Shown: in pieces, positions 46,755-58,985 of the stretch
Layout of the letters: each line of letters opens with the position of its first letter
Position numbering within the stretch: the first letter of the stretch is position 1
Assembly (NCBI GenBank): GCA_039881145.1
Contig: JAYKKI010000039.1
Coordinates: 17,614,001-17,678,000, forward strand
Direction: 5' to 3'
DNA length: 64,000 bases
From: Druceiella hillmani
Taxonomy: Eukaryota > Arthropoda > Insecta > Lepidoptera > Hepialidae
The notes under the pieces: generated by a model
The model's input: only the letters and a program-made list of their open reading frames with translations
What the model was told of the DNA's origin: nothing
Database searches by the model: none
Program-made: the position numbers and the translations under genes

Positions 46755-46836
46755 ACTTTTCTGGAGGACTTTAGTTAGAAGTTTCTTATGATATCTTATT
46801 CTTAGGAATAAAATACAGGAGTAAGTTATAAGAAAA

Positions 46837-46884
46837 GGTATTATTTTATTTATAAATTATTTTATTTATAAATAAAATAATACC
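46837..46884. repeat. AT-rich hairpin, 18-bp arms
   Basis: GGTATTATTTTATTTATA (46837-46854) is inverted exactly at 46867-46884. Confidence 0.92.
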
Positions 46885-48715
46885 AGCAGGGAACAAATAG
46901 TGTTTCAGGTTTTTCTTAATTTTTTCTCACTTTTATCTCCGAAAAAGTTAGCACAGAAAAAAATGCTGAAAAATTCCTAACGGTATAATTTGTATAACAC
47001 TTATTGCATAATTAATATTATTTCATTAAATTTTGTGGAAAGTGGAAATTTTCTGGCCGATTAAATTTCCTAGTAGCCTCTATAATGTGAGCTAGTAAAT
47101 TTCCTAGTAGGCTCTATAATGTATACCGATGATGAGGTTAATGCATTCTGGTACGACTGTATAAACGATAAAAGTGAAATTAATTCGTAAGCTGGTTGTT
47201 GAAATATATATAGTCAAAATTTGATATTCTAAGTGTCAAACGTTAAACCGTGCCGTTTTACTAGCTCTTTTTGATCTCTAGCATACCATGTAACAATTAC
47301 GGTAATTCTAGCATAAACAAAAATATGCGAAGTAAGAATATGTGAAGATGAACGTCTCATTCGTTAACCACAATCATATATCTTGAATTATGAGTGACAT
47401 TTTAAAAATACACTTTCAGAGAGTGCTACAACTTATACTAGACTATGCGTTATATTAGGATACCTTTGCGTATAGGAAATATTTAGAAACCCAAGTGTAA
47501 TTGATGTACATATTTGTACACTTCTGACGAAAGTGTACAAGTGTTACTATACATTACTTACAAGAACGTGTAAATGTTGTTATACACTACTTGCAAAAGT
47601 TTACAAATATTACTATGCCTTATCTAGAAGAGTGTACGAAGTAAGGTCCAGCTCCCGTAGTGATTGGAACGATACTTTTTGGAGTTAAACAAGTTTGTAT
47701 TTAAGAAAAGCTAGAGGTAAATTTTTCTTCAAAATACGACTTCTACTTTGGAAGGGCTTTCAGGGTCTTTTCTGTACTAATGGCGTTCGATAGTCAGAAG
47801 GCGGCTCCACTCCATCTCTTCGAGGCTTACATTGGAAACTAGATTCCTTCCAGGGTATTTCTTTTAAACAAATGTTGCAAGCGAATTTTCCCTTTTAAAT
47901 GTTTATGGCACTTCTACTTTACCTAGGCCTTTATTTTTCGACACTTTGCAAGCCTACGTTAGAGAAGACAGCAAAACTACACAATTTTTGATGGATTATA
48001 AAACGTACTAGAATTTTATTTGCGTCTTTATTGCACAAGGAATATTTATCGCAATACGGCGTTCCAATTTAATTAATAATTTTGTAATTTTTCGTAAAAT
48101 TTCAATGTCGCTGTATATTTATTAACATTATAATGTCGTTCCGATATTGCATGGTGTATACAGAAACGGCTTTCTACGAATTTAAAGATGACTTGGACGC
48201 TCTATGCTCTGAAGAGCAAATGAAAAAGCGTCATTTATAAATATCCCTACTACGAATTATACAACGAAACAAAATGTTGATATAGATCATATTGTAAATT
48301 AACTTTATAAAAGAATAATTAAAAAATTCACGGTCAATTAGAACTTGACGACCGTGGATAACGATTGTTATATTCCACTGTCCTTCGAAAAGGAAGTTCA
48401 CCAGAGTCCTATTAAAAAGCCAAGTTTTTCAAATTCTCTATTGGCTGTAATCTTCATTTACGGTAGTGGCTCGAATACCTAAATCCCGCTGTTTAATAAT
48501 CCTATACTTTTGCTACTTCCATCTACCAGTTGGGCTGACGCTCGTACGTGGGATTGAACTTGTGCCAGACTGTTGCTAAAATGGGATAATATTTTAATTG
48601 TGAGACAATTATTGAAGCTTTATCTAATGTCTCATAATGAAATACTTTCTAACAATAGAGCACCTGATCCGGCTGCTGTTCTTCAGACGTTTAAAGCCAT
48701 TTGACTTTTCATGAT
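46885..48715. other. Mostly unassigned; small duplications
   Basis: TAAATTTCCTAGTAG(C/G)CTCT is duplicated 34 bases apart (47062 and 47096). A degenerate ~45-bp unit with GTGTACAAGTGTTACTATAC repeats about three times at 47527-47640. Otherwise nothing except the short frame at 48133. Confidence 0.5.
48133..48240 (+). CDS. Short exon-like frame, 35 codons, unrecognised
   Basis: Starts at ATG, reads MSFRYCMVYTETAFYEFKDD then LDALCSEEQMKKRHL and stops at TAA. The charged, balanced composition differs from the Phe/Ile/Tyr-rich chance frames nearby. No family is recognised and no promoter or splice site was identified, so it may be chance or a scrap of a retroelement. Confidence 0.2.
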   Translation: MSFRYCMVYTETAFYEFKDDLDALCSEEQMKKRHL

Positions 48716-49937
48716 AGCACAACATTCTAATAGTCATTATTGTTTGAATCAATCGGATAATGACTTCACTAACAACGAAGCCTACAAACATGACTAATAC
48801 GTAAGAAACGTATTAGTCAAGTTTGTAGCCTTCGTTCGCTTTACGAAAGCCAGGAACAATGAATGAATAACAGGAAAGATGTATTGTTACTCTTTAGTAA
48901 CCATCTTTCGATAATGGAGAAGAATAATAGAAAGATTATTATTAATAAATAACTGATTAAAAGCTCTAACTAATTGTTATATATGGTTGGAATATACAGT
49001 ATCATTTATAATCTCTATGTCAAATAATATAGTATAATCGATTGAATTCATGAGCACAACATTCTAATAGTCATTATTGTTTGAGTCAATCGGATAATGA
49101 CTTTATTAATAACGAAAGCTACAAACGTGACTACGTAGGAAACAAGTGAGGAACAATAAATTAATAACGGGAAAGATGTATTGTTACTCTTTAGTAACCA
49201 TCTTTCGATAATGGAGAAGAATAATAGAAATATTATTATTAATAAATAACTGATTAAAAGCTCTAACTAATAAGTTATATATGGTTGGAATATACAAAAT
49301 CATTCATAATCTCTATGTCAAATAATATAGTATAATCGATTGAATTCATGAGCACAACATTCTAATAGTCATTATTGTTTGAGTCAATCGGATAATGACT
49401 TTATTAATAACGAAAGCTACAAACGTGACTACGTAGGAAACAAGCGAGGAACAATAAATGAATAACGGGAAAGATGTATTGTTATTCTTTAGTAATCATC
49501 TTTCGATAATGGAGAAGAATAATAGAAAGGTGATCATTAATAAATAATTGATGAAAAGCTCTAACTAATAGTTATATATGGTTGGAATATACAGAATCAT
49601 TCATAATCTCTATGTCAAATAATATAGTATAATCGATGGAATTCATGAGCACAACATTCTAATAGTCATTATTGTTTGAGTCAATCGGATAATGACTTTA
49701 CTAATAACGAAAGCTACAAACGTGACTACGTAGGAAACAAGCGAGGAACAATAAATTAATAACGGGAAAGATGTATTGTTACTCTTTAGTAACCATCTTT
49801 CGATAACGGAGAAGAATAATAGAAAGGTGATCATTAATAAATAACTGATGAAAAGCTCTAACTAATAGCTATATATGGTTGGAATATAAAAAATTATTCA
49901 TAATCTCTATGTCAAATAATATAATCGATCGAATTCA
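48716..49937 (+). repeat. Tandem array, ~298 bp unit, 4 copies
   Basis: AGCACAACATTCTAATAGTC starts units at 48716, 49053, 49351 and 49648 (periods 337, 298, 297). Each contains GGGAAAGATGTATTGTTA, a TAACCATCTTTCGATAA stretch, TATATGGTTGGAATATA and AATATAGTATAATCGAT. The first unit is longer because it keeps the second arm of a hairpin. Confidence 0.94.
48776..48834. repeat. 27-bp-arm hairpin in the first array unit
   Basis: CGAAGCCTACAAAC-ATGACTAATACGT is inverted at 48808-48834 with two mismatches around an AAGAA loop. Units 2-4 keep the first arm in shortened form and lack the second. Confidence 0.85.
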
Positions 49938-50492
49938 TAGCAGATGCTCGGAAATATTGAACGGAAAATTAGGGAAGACTTTTTTGAAAGGCTTAAAGTA
50001 AGACAATGTGCACTAGCCCGCCCTCAGTAGATTTTCTGGTGAAACCTTTTACAGTAACCACTACGGTTATTGCTAAATGAAACTGGAGATCCTTATTTTA
50101 TCAGTTCCAAATTTTTCCAGCTGATGCGCGGCAGAATTGCTTGGGATAGCAGTGGATTCAGGAATCAACAAAGTTTATTGTTCTTGTTTTCACGAACAGT
50201 CAAATTGAGAAAATGATTGCGTATCAAATTCGTGCACAAATAAGTTATGACCGTTTTCTCAGACTTTTTAAATGAATCAAGCGAAGGTAGGGCGTAGGGC
50301 CGTGTCACGTCGTAAAGGTGTAAGCATCTATTTATAATTGATATGCACTTTAAACTTTTCGACGAGATTTTATGTAGTACTAATTAAATGTTACAATTAT
50401 TTAATACGTAACCTCAACACATATTTTACAGATAAGTCGGTTGAACCAATTTTAGTTAAGCGAGATTTTTTCTACTTTGGTCAGTAATCTAT
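49938..50492. other. Unassigned sequence
   Basis: No supported feature. Confidence 0.45.
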
Positions 50493-51115
50493 AATTGGTT
50501 GTTTAGTTTATAACCATATTCGGATATAGCGGCCACACAAGTGAAAGGTGTGTGCGGATAAGTCGTGCTGTTTTTGGTTTGTAATAACTAGAGATACATA
50601 AAGATTGTATCCTTGATTTTTTATAGTTATGGGTTTTGTACTCTGTAATTGGTTGTTTAGTTTATAACCATATTCGAATATAGCGGTCACGCAAGTGCAA
50701 AGTGTGTGCGGATAAGTCGTGCTGTTTTTGGTTTGTAATAACTAGAGATACATAAAGATTGTACCCTTGCTTTTTTATAGTTATAGATTTTGTAATCTGT
50801 AATTGGTTATTTAGTTTATAACCATATTCGAATATAGCGGTCACACAAATAAATGAAAGGTGTGTGTGTGTGGATAAGTCGTGCTGTTTTTGGTTTGTAA
50901 TAAATAGAGACACGTAACGATTGTACCCTTGCTTTTTTATAGTTATGGGTTTTGTAATCTGTAATTGGTTGTTTAGTTTATAACCATATTCGGATATAGC
51001 GGTCACGGAAGTGAAGTGTGTGCGGAAAAGTCGTGCAATTTTTTGGTTTGTAACAACTAGAGATACATAAAGACTGTACCTTTGGTATTTTATAGTTATA
51101 GGTTTTTGCGAGTTA
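50493..51115 (+). repeat. Tandem array, ~155 bp unit, 4 copies
   Basis: AATTGGTTGTTTAGTTTATA starts units at 50493, 50647, 50801 and 50963 (154, 154, 162). Each includes ATATAGCGG(C/T)CAC, GTGTGCGGATAAGTCGTGCT and TAACTAGAGATACATAAAGA. The minus-strand frames over it are the repeat translated. Confidence 0.93.
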
Positions 51116-51819
51116 ATGCAGTATGCATTAACGAGTTAATGGAGTATGCGAGTTAATGCAGTATGATTTAAAGAAATATGAGTGTGCAGAATATATACTA
51201 GAATAGTTCTTTGAGTTATTATTTTGTAACATACAGAAAATATGCATAGTAAGCAACGTACGTTTTGGATAGATGCGTATGTGCAGAATCTCGCACAGTT
51301 TCCTGGACTGAACGATGATGTAAGGTGTTGAAATTATAAGTCAACAACGAGTAACAGTAAGTTCTGAACGTTTTTACGTTTTCTGGAGAAGCGAATCTAT
51401 GTAATATTATCTAACATTGAGGTTACGATTATGTAAGATGCAAAAAATATGTATCGTAAGTAAATTTCCACATATTACTACAGATATTTAATATGCATAT
51501 TTCCACACGAGTTTGCATATTTTAATAAAAATCGATTACGGGATTATGCTTATTGCCAATAAAACTGATAAAACATTATTTGCAAAAAAAAGACCGCAGT
51601 GCGATAGCGAAGTTTTACTGCTTTTGAAAGTGTTACGTGTACAGTATTTTTTTAATACACGTGACGCATGGGAGGGGGAAATAATCTCCTGTCTCATCGT
51701 TATCTGCCCTTGTAAATTGGTTTGTAGATAATGCAACGCGGAGTGCAATTGATAATTAAAAAGTGCGACAGGCCAAATATAGGTGCATGATGATATAGGC
51801 GCATTAGATGACGTTTTCA
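51116..51819. other. Unassigned; short GTTAATGCAGTATGC repeats
   Basis: GAGTTAATG(C/G)AGTATGC occurs three times at 51111-51165, partly as the hairpin GTTAATGCA/TGCATTAAC. The overlapping frames at 51513-51820 on both strands are unrecognised. Confidence 0.45.
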
Positions 51820-52260
51820 CGGTGACGAGTAGAGGTATGCGGTATAAGTATTTTTTGTACTAGGTGACACTGTTACGAATAGAGGTGTGCGATATCAGTA
51901 ATTTTCCGTACTAGTAATCCTGTTACGAGCATGTAAAAATAACAGGTACATATACCTGTTATGAAATACTAGGCTGTACGCGGCTCGCAAACTTGCCTGT
52001 CGGGTGTTCTGCTGGCAGCATGCAACGTAAACACTCGTCATCATAAGATATCCAATTTTTTTTGCTATGCTACACACTGCTATTTTGGCCTGTCACTTAT
52101 TTGAATGAAACTAACCAAAAAGTTACAAAAATCAAATGTAATGGTTATTGTAGAACAATAATTATAACATTTTTTGTCACGAGCCTTCAGAGACTATAAA
52201 TGAACATGCGCGTGCCAAATGTCAAAACGCAGTAGAGTTTAGACAGATTGGGGAATATTT
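51820..52260 (-). mobile_element. Inverted partner of the 16150-16550 repeat
   Basis: TACCTGTTATGAAATACTAG, GTACGCG, TGTCGGGTGTTCTG and GTAAACACTCG correspond in order to the reverse complement of 16380-16470. TAGAGGTATGCG...GTACTAGGTGA corresponds to 16500-16545. A palindrome AACAGGTA-CATA-TACCTGTT (51941-51960) sits where the element end lies, as if two ends were joined head to head. Confidence 0.6.
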
Positions 52261-52539
52261 AGTATGAAGCAAGCACAAAGTACAAATATTTTAAACAGGA
52301 ATATTTTTAAATGTTAAAAAATGCATCATTTTTAGGGGAAAATCTTTTCAAAAAGTTACCTTTACATTGCGAAATTATTCGAATTATACATACTTCTTTC
52401 GTCAAAATTCGAGACGGGTGCACTTGTCGATAATAAGACACATTTCCACGAGGTGTGCTAGAAAATGGAAAATGGGAAATTATTAACAAAGCCGTGATAG
52501 TCTTTTATTAAAAAATAAGTTTCAATGCCACCCATTTAC

Positions 52540-52690
52540 CCATGGTTTGTAAGTTAGTTGGATAACTATTTCGTAGCATAACTCAAACGATTAACAGCTA
52601 GGTATACAATTTTATTGATCAGCTTGGGAAATTTGACAAGCACGTGGAGATTCTACGAAATGGTCTAATTTTATTCCATAGCCCTCTTAG
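52540..52690 (+). repeat. Dispersed repeat F, copy 1
   Basis: GTAAGTTAGTTGGATAACTA, TAGCATAACTCAAACGATTA and CAGCTAGGTAT correspond to 53548-53610 in the same order and orientation. Confidence 0.55.
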
Positions 52691-52710
52691 GTCCGGGTAT
52701 AATACACAGG

Positions 52711-52891
52711 GTCAGGACTGTCAGTCGGACTTACTGACATTAAAAATGTATGCTTATTTCTCATTGACTGTCAGTCGTGTCGGACCAAGAATCTACTTTA
52801 CCAGTCATGCCCTATTGGACGGTCAAGTCGCTGAAATATCCATACGAAATACGTTTTTAACTGTCACTAAGTCCGACTGACAGTCTGACAG
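52711..52891. mobile_element. 180-bp MITE-like element with ~37 bp inverted ends
   Basis: GACTGTCAGTCGGACTTA at 52716-52733 followed by (C/G)TGACA and TTAAAAATGTAT is inverted at 52852-52887. A further partial end, GACTGTCAGTCGTGTCGGAC, lies inside at about 52766. AGG borders both sides. Confidence 0.72.
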
Positions 52892-53534
52892 GTGTGGTGC
52901 ATACAAACATTAGAGTCCCTGCTCTACATTTTTACGATATTCAGACTTTTTATCGGCTATTTTATTATTTGTGTAGATTATCTTTGTAATAATAGTGAAA
53001 GAAACGAATGGATTTTGTAAAGACCAGATGATGTATCTGACTGATATCTTCATTTAAGAGATTATTTTAATACTATAGATAGGTTAGTGGTTAGATATAA
53101 TAGTGGATTAGGGCATGTATAGTAATTTGAAAAGGTGTTACAGTTACAAGTAGATGAACTTTTGTTTATACAGGTTGATTGCGAATATTGAAAAATATAA
53201 TAATATAACCCAAGTCTTTTTTGTTAGCTTTTTTATTCGTAGGATAAAATTTGCTGCCTAATATTACTGGCCAAATGGGTTAATCCATTGTTTGCAAAAG
53301 AGATAGCAACTATTATAGAATATTTTTCCGTACTTACAACGGGAAAACTTCTATTGTCTAAGTTTCTTAAATAGTTTTAAAAATATATTTTTTTTAATTT
53401 AAAAACATTTTTTTACAATTAGACAAAGTGGAGAGAAAAGAAAGGCATTTTCCAATTTTTTTAATTATTTATGTGCTGGTAATTTATTAATAAATAGTTT
53501 TTTTTATTAAAAGTAATAAGTTTAAAAACCACCT
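52892..53534. other. Unassigned sequence
   Basis: No supported feature. The AT-rich stretch ends in the hairpin AACCACCTG-TTA-CAGGTGGTT at 53527-53547. Confidence 0.45.
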
Positions 53535-53690
53535 GTTACAGGTGGTTTGAAAGTTAGTTGGGCAATTACTTTATAGTGTAACTCAATCGATTATCAGCTA
53601 GGTATTTAGATCTCATTGACGAAAGTTCTAAGCTTCTATGAAAAGTTCGCTTTGATTTTATGACCCATCCCATAGGTGTGTGTTTTATTA
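53535..53690 (+). repeat. Dispersed repeat F, copy 2
   Basis: GAAAGTTAGTTGGGCAATTA, GTAACTCAATCGATTATCAG and CTAGGTATTTAGATCTCATT match copy 1 at 52540 with moderate divergence. Confidence 0.55.
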
Positions 53691-54113
53691 TCGAATAACT
53701 CAGCCTTGAGTTTTGATGATAGACGTAATTATAACTCGGGTGATTTTACAAGTAATCAATTTTTAAAATAGTTTTTGGAAAGATTTTCCTCTAAAATGAT
53801 AAAATTATCATTTTGATAAAATGACAATTTTTAAAAATATTTATTATGATCTAAATTTGCTTCTGAAAAATGACATGTATCGCCGTCCATTTTTGTGGAT
53901 GGCGATGGAATTCTTGATCGATTTTTGAGATTCTTTTTTCTGTTGATGGTTTACTATAAGGATAGAAACCTACTACTGATTTTAACAATAATTTGTCAAA
54001 CAGTTTAATTTTTATGAACGATTTTCTACAAAAACTCTTTTTCATGCTCGGCTTTTATCATCGGTTTCCTTTTTTTGTTCTCACTGCTCAGTGTTGTTTT
54101 CTTTTAACTTTTT
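53691..54113. other. Unassigned sequence
   Basis: No supported feature. Confidence 0.4.
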
Positions 54114-54800
54114 GAAGTGAAACTTCTTTGAGCGCGATGAGTGTAGTGTCTAGGTCAAATTTCGTGCAATATATGTATGCAATGTTTAATGCAAGTTTAA
54201 TTGTAACGTTTGAATGTAACGAATCTATCGCGAGAAGGATGGAAAATAGGTACTTAGCTAACAACCGAAGGAGATAGATGAACACGATATAATAAGACAA
54301 GATATGCACGCACTTGGGAAAACAAACAAAAATGGCGCTCACTATCGATATCAACTGTTTTGCACATTATGTGTGTCAAAAGTGTACTGTTTTGTCAAAA
54401 GTATACTGTTGAGTCAAAAGTATACTGTTGTGTCAAAAGTATACTGTTAAAATTTTGTTCATTTATTTATCTACTTTGATAGATTTATTACTAATTTTGG
54501 ATGTACATCGTCCGTTACAAGACTAACAACATATGTACTTAATTCATTTGCAACAGGAGCAAATCATCCCGACTTACCTTCAGACGCATTTAGTCGTGTT
54601 CTGATACTGGAATCGCAGATATTTTATTAATTGGCAATTTGTCGATGTAAATTTATATTAAGATTGTATTAGTGTTTACGTTGATTTGTAATTATATTTT
54701 ATTTTTCTATTGTATATTAAATTTAATTATATATATCTCTGCTTTCAATAATTTTTGTTCAAGAATTTCCGTGTTTTCTTTCTCTATTTCATGCTTCATC
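54114..54800 (+). repeat. Dispersed repeat E, copy 2
   Basis: GAAGTGAAACTTCTTTGAGC heads the copy. It continues after an unrelated or diverged middle with GATAGATTTATTACTAATTT, CCGTTACAAGACTAACAACA and TATGTACTTAATTCATT, as at 23290-23370, and ATATTAAATTTAATTATATA, as at 23550. Confidence 0.58.
54372..54452 (+). repeat. ~20-bp tandem repeat, 4 copies
   Basis: TGTCAAAAGTATACTGTT repeats four times (first copy TGTCAAAAGTGTACTGTT) inside dispersed repeat E. Confidence 0.93.
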
Positions 54801-55200
54801 TACTTAACCGATCTCTGTGAAATTGTGACATCTGTAGCCTGTATCAAGGAGATGAACATAGGATGAGTGTGTGAACATAAGTAGATGTGTACGTATATTT
54901 ACATAGTAACGATTAATATTTTTCACTACAATTCTAATCACTATAATATCACCATAAGAATGTTATAAATGACTTTTAAGTTGTAGAAGTTGTGTGTAAC
55001 GACATCGATTATCATAATAAATGGTTACACAGTTTTTAAATTATGTTTTGAAATATATACATAATTTTAATGGTGTTGATATGAGTTTTATCCCCTGTGT
55101 TTGAGAAATTAAATTGACTTCTATACATAAGCGTCGGTATAATGAAAGCGCTGTATAGATAAGATAATAAATAAAGTTAGTCTCGACGCTTACGCATACT
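54801..55200. other. Unassigned sequence
   Basis: No supported feature. Confidence 0.4.
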
Positions 55201-55204
55201 TTGA

Positions 55205-56095
55205 GATAGTGTATATTAATGGCATTTTTGTTTCTAGATATCGATAATCAAATAAATTGGTATGGATCAGTGATAATTAAATAATTAAATTTCGGCGTTA
55301 GTTGCTAACTGAACCGTGACACGTTGTTTTGTGATGCTTTGCTTTAGGTTAATTCATGTATTTGGTTAGGATTCAAGAAGTAACGGTATTTATGTAATGG
55401 AATCTTTATGTATTAATGAGATTTTTGGTTCTAGATATCGATAATCAAATAAATTGGTACGGATCAGTGATTATTAATAATTAAATTTAGGCGTTAGTTG
55501 TTAACCGAGCCGCGACGCGTTGTTTTTTGATGATTTGTTGCATAGTTTAGGTTGGTTCATGTGTTTGGTTGGGATTTAAAGAAGTAACGGTATTTACGTA
55601 ATGGAATCTTTATGTATTAATGACATTTTTGTTTCTAGATATCGATAATCAAATAAATTGGTACGGATCAGTGATTATTAATAATTAAATTTAGGCATTA
55701 GTTGTTAACCGAGCCGTGACGCGTTGTTTTATGATGCTTTGTTGCATAGTTTAGGTTAGTTCATGTGTTTGGTTGGGATTTCAAGAAGTAACGGTATTTA
55801 TGTAATGGAATCTTTATGTATTAATGTAATTTTTGGTTCTAGTTATCGATAATCAAATAAATTGGTACGGATCAGTGATTATTAATAATTAAATTTAGGC
55901 GTTAGTTGTTAACCGAGCCGTGACTCGTTGTTTTTTGATGCTTTGTCATGAAATAACCTAACCTCCTAACCTAACCTACCTCAAACACATGAAATAACCT
56001 AAACCATGCAGGTTTAGGTTATTTCATGTGTTTGGTTAGAATTTCAAGAAGTAACGGTATTTATGTAATGGAATCTTTATGTAATATTGGAAAAT
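55205..56095 (+). repeat. Tandem array, ~200 bp unit, 4+ copies
   Basis: G(A/T)TATCGATAATCAAATAAA marks units at 55237, 55434, 55638 and 55842 (197, 204, 204). Each has GGTACGGATCAGTGATTATT, AGGTT(A/G)(G/A)TTCATGTGTTTGG, AAGAAGTAACGGTATTTA and TGTAATGGAATCTTTATGTA. The last unit is rearranged by an inserted inverted block. Confidence 0.93.
55983..56033. repeat. Perfect 23-bp-arm hairpin with CCTAA-rich flank
   Basis: AAACACATGAAATAACCTAAACC (55983-56005, 23 bases; core ATGAAATAACCTAAACC) is exactly inverted at 56011-56033 around ATGCA. Just before it stands CCTAACCTCCTAACCTAACC, reminiscent of the insect telomere repeat CCTAA but only a few units long. Confidence 0.9.
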
Positions 56096-57153
56096 TGTTG
56101 ACGAGTGGTAATCTTATAAATTTAAAGTGAATGCCTTAGAAATGAAGTATTTGGCAATATATGAGAGAGGATGTGGGCAAATAGAATAAGAAATCGCAAT
56201 AAACGATGAATATGAAGAATTGTTGAAGAAAATTTAAAAATATAAACGGTTGTTTTTTTAATTTTCAAATGAATTGCAGTATTATAAATTAGAGCCCTAT
56301 TAGAATTACAATTTTAGTATAAACATTTGAACATTCTGCGAGAATCACCTTTAGTTCTTGCAACGTACAGAAGATGCTAACGATACGAATAAAAGAGACG
56401 AAGAAACGATAACAGGTTTTCGAGGCAGACAGTGTGTTTTAGCTTTGTTAGAGGTTAATATTATTATTTCTAAACGCTACACTGGAACAGTCGCAATGTA
56501 CTTTCGAATCGATCGTGAACGAGTTTACGATAGAAGCAAAGAATGCGGATTTAGTATTTATTTTAGATGTATTTAAATAAAAGTTACCCGAAACGGTTTC
56601 TCTTCGAGCTCGGTACTTACGTACATGGTTGTGCGTACGTTCGTACGTACTTCACCGGGTCGTGACATGTATTACACACGCCTGCACGGGCCGTGCGGAC
56701 GTGAGCTGCAACACAATACTTGCGCGACCCGCCGTTGCAGTATAGCCAGGTTCGATATTGTAAAATATCGCTATTTTGGTTACGTAAGTTTCTTACATAA
56801 TTTTTGACGTCATTACTTCTTTAAATTTACTTCCATAGTGGTAGCCAATTCAGAAAACTTGATGATAGCAAATTCGAGGGATACAGTTTGACATTAACTC
56901 GATAGTTAAAAGATCAAAGAATTCGATACGTTGAGTAGGGATTGTGATGCATCGCTCGCAGTGGAGGGGATGCACCGCCATTTTGCGGTCGTTTCACTTA
57001 ATTTATATTTAGTATAAATTTTGACTCGGAGAAGCTACGATACTCGTTTGAGTTTCAGTCGACTGTTCTTATTAAGATTTATCAATTGCGTGTAGAAAAC
57101 ATTAGTGTGGAATGGTTATAATGTTAATTTAAAAATTAAGAAAATTTAATACA
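56096..57153. other. Unassigned; G+C-rich island at 56580-56800
   Basis: TACGTACATGGTTGTGCGTA and CACGGGCCGTGCGGACG belong to a local G+C-rich, CpG-containing stretch in AT-rich DNA. It could be a regulatory island or an exon. Frames at 56358-56807 are unrecognised. Confidence 0.4.
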
Positions 57154-57303
57154 ATGTCAGTTTATACTTGTAAGAAATCAAAATCAAACCATAAAAATCC
57201 TATACGATTGAAAAGAGCTTCTCAAGAGCAATCCAGTAATACCCATAAAACACCATGTGATAAAGTGAAGCGGAGCCGGGAACGTAAAAAAATTATCCGT
57301 TAA
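57154..57303 (+). CDS. Short lysine-rich ATG frame, 49 codons, unrecognised
   Basis: MSVYTCKKSKSNHKNPIRLK then RASQEQSSNTHKTPCDKVKR and SRERKKIIR, stop TAA. It is strongly basic and low in the hydrophobics typical of chance frames here. ACAATGT gives an acceptable start context. TATAAA at 57013 and an initiator-like TCAGTC at 57055 lie upstream, but their 44-base spacing is too long for a standard pair. A donor-like AACGTAAAA lies near the end, so it could be a first coding exon. No family recognised. Confidence 0.25.
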   Translation: MSVYTCKKSKSNHKNPIRLKRASQEQSSNTHKTPCDKVKRSRERKKIIR

Positions 57304-58972
57304 CGTACACGCGTTCAAAAATAATTTGAACCTTGACTTAAGGATTTCTTTCACCGTGATTATGCACCTTCATACTTGGAAATTGTGTAGCAAATATTGT
57401 TTTCTCATTCACATTCAACAAGTGAATTGAGAAATAAATTTCCTAATAAAAATGTAAAATTTGACGGCGAAAATTTTAAATGAATTTCCTAAAATAAATT
57501 GAAAATTTGATGGCAAAAATCGGCCTAGGGAGACTGTGAAAATTTATACCCAAGAAATAATTAATTAAACCTAAATAAATGTGTTACATAAACATCAGAG
57601 CAGGTGAAAGAAACTGAATGTTATTCAGTAATTTACATTTTGGTTTAATTTTTTTTAAAGTATTTTTTCCAAACAAGAAGAGAGAAAAAATCAGTTTTAC
57701 AACTTATTTTTGTTATTACAACAATAACAACAAAACAGGAACGATATAAAGACAAAAACTTGTTTGTATCTTAGTTTTTCTTATTTTTATATTATCCAAA
57801 GGAGGATATTAGTTCTATTCCAATTTGCTACGATTGTGTCGTCAATTTGTTACTTTTAAAAATAAACACAAAGCAATCTGGTCACATTGCACTGGTCGGA
57901 ACAACAGTCATATTGCAGGGTAACTACACGTAAGTTGGATCAGAAGTTCGATGTACTCTTTAAAACTAATTTTTTTAATTATTTTAGAAGTGTTTGTATT
58001 TTATGGTAAAGAGTATTTTATAATATTATAGTATTAGAATACAATTAATATATAGTGCTATATAGTATTAATAGGATTAATATAAATTTGTATTAAATTT
58101 TATTTTTCATCGGCCTTTTGTACTTTAGTCTGTACGTTTTAAATATGGATGAATGTAGGTATGTACGTACGAAAAGATTCACTTGACATATTTAACTTTT
58201 TGTCCGCTATCAGCATAGAAAACTATGGACACATATGTTAGTTAGTTTAATTGTTAAAAATAATTGTTTAACGGCAATTAGTATAAAAATGTTTTCTACA
58301 ATTATTTTTCAAGTATCTATTTGATTTAGTGTAGCTATAAAATTATCACCAATCATAAATGTTAATTACAAGTTAACGCCAATTTTTAAATTGTTGCTAA
58401 CAAAAATTTAATTACTAACAATCAATTTCTTAGCAATGTTTTAGCAAAAATTAGTATTGTCGAAATTCAATTTTTATCAGAAGCAAAATGACACGAATTA
58501 TATTTTCATTATATTTAAATTTTTTTTATAATCCTTGTTGTTTTATAGATATATGACGCATATTTTAATTCAGTGAGCATTGCGTAAAGCGATTTATGGG
58601 ATACATTCTGTTGATTTTACTAATGATATGTTGACTCTTTGGATAATTAGTTGCCGATTCATAGAACTCGTGGAACCTATTTTGACTCGGATGGGTTCTG
58701 TACCATTTTATATCTAATCTTTGAGAAGAATGAGCAGTGAACATGGAAACCCAATGAGTTGACTAGAAGTTATTGATGGTCTAAATTCATTGTGCTTACG
58801 AAACTGAAGTGTCGAAACTATAACAAGAGACCTTGTAAGAAAATTAGAGATTAAAATTAAAAGAATAAAAATTTTAAAAGATTAAGAAGATTAAAATTAA
58901 AAGAATAAAAATTATGATATTCCTGGTAAAATTTGTTTTGTCTCCCGGTAAGTAAATGTTGAATGTTGTTTA
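57304..58972. other. Unassigned sequence
   Basis: About 1.7 kb of AT-rich DNA. A local duplication (AAGAATAAAAATT(T/A)...AGATTAAAATTAA) lies at 58855-58920. No gene supported. Confidence 0.45.
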
Positions 58973-58985
58973 CAAATAAGTTTAT

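Noticed and set aside
55960..55980. Interstitial telomere tract
   Set aside because: Only three or four imperfect CCTAA units, explainable by the TTTAGGTTA motif already in the array unit.
56740..56760. GGTTCGATATTG as a tRNA B box
   Set aside because: No A box at a suitable distance and no cloverleaf.
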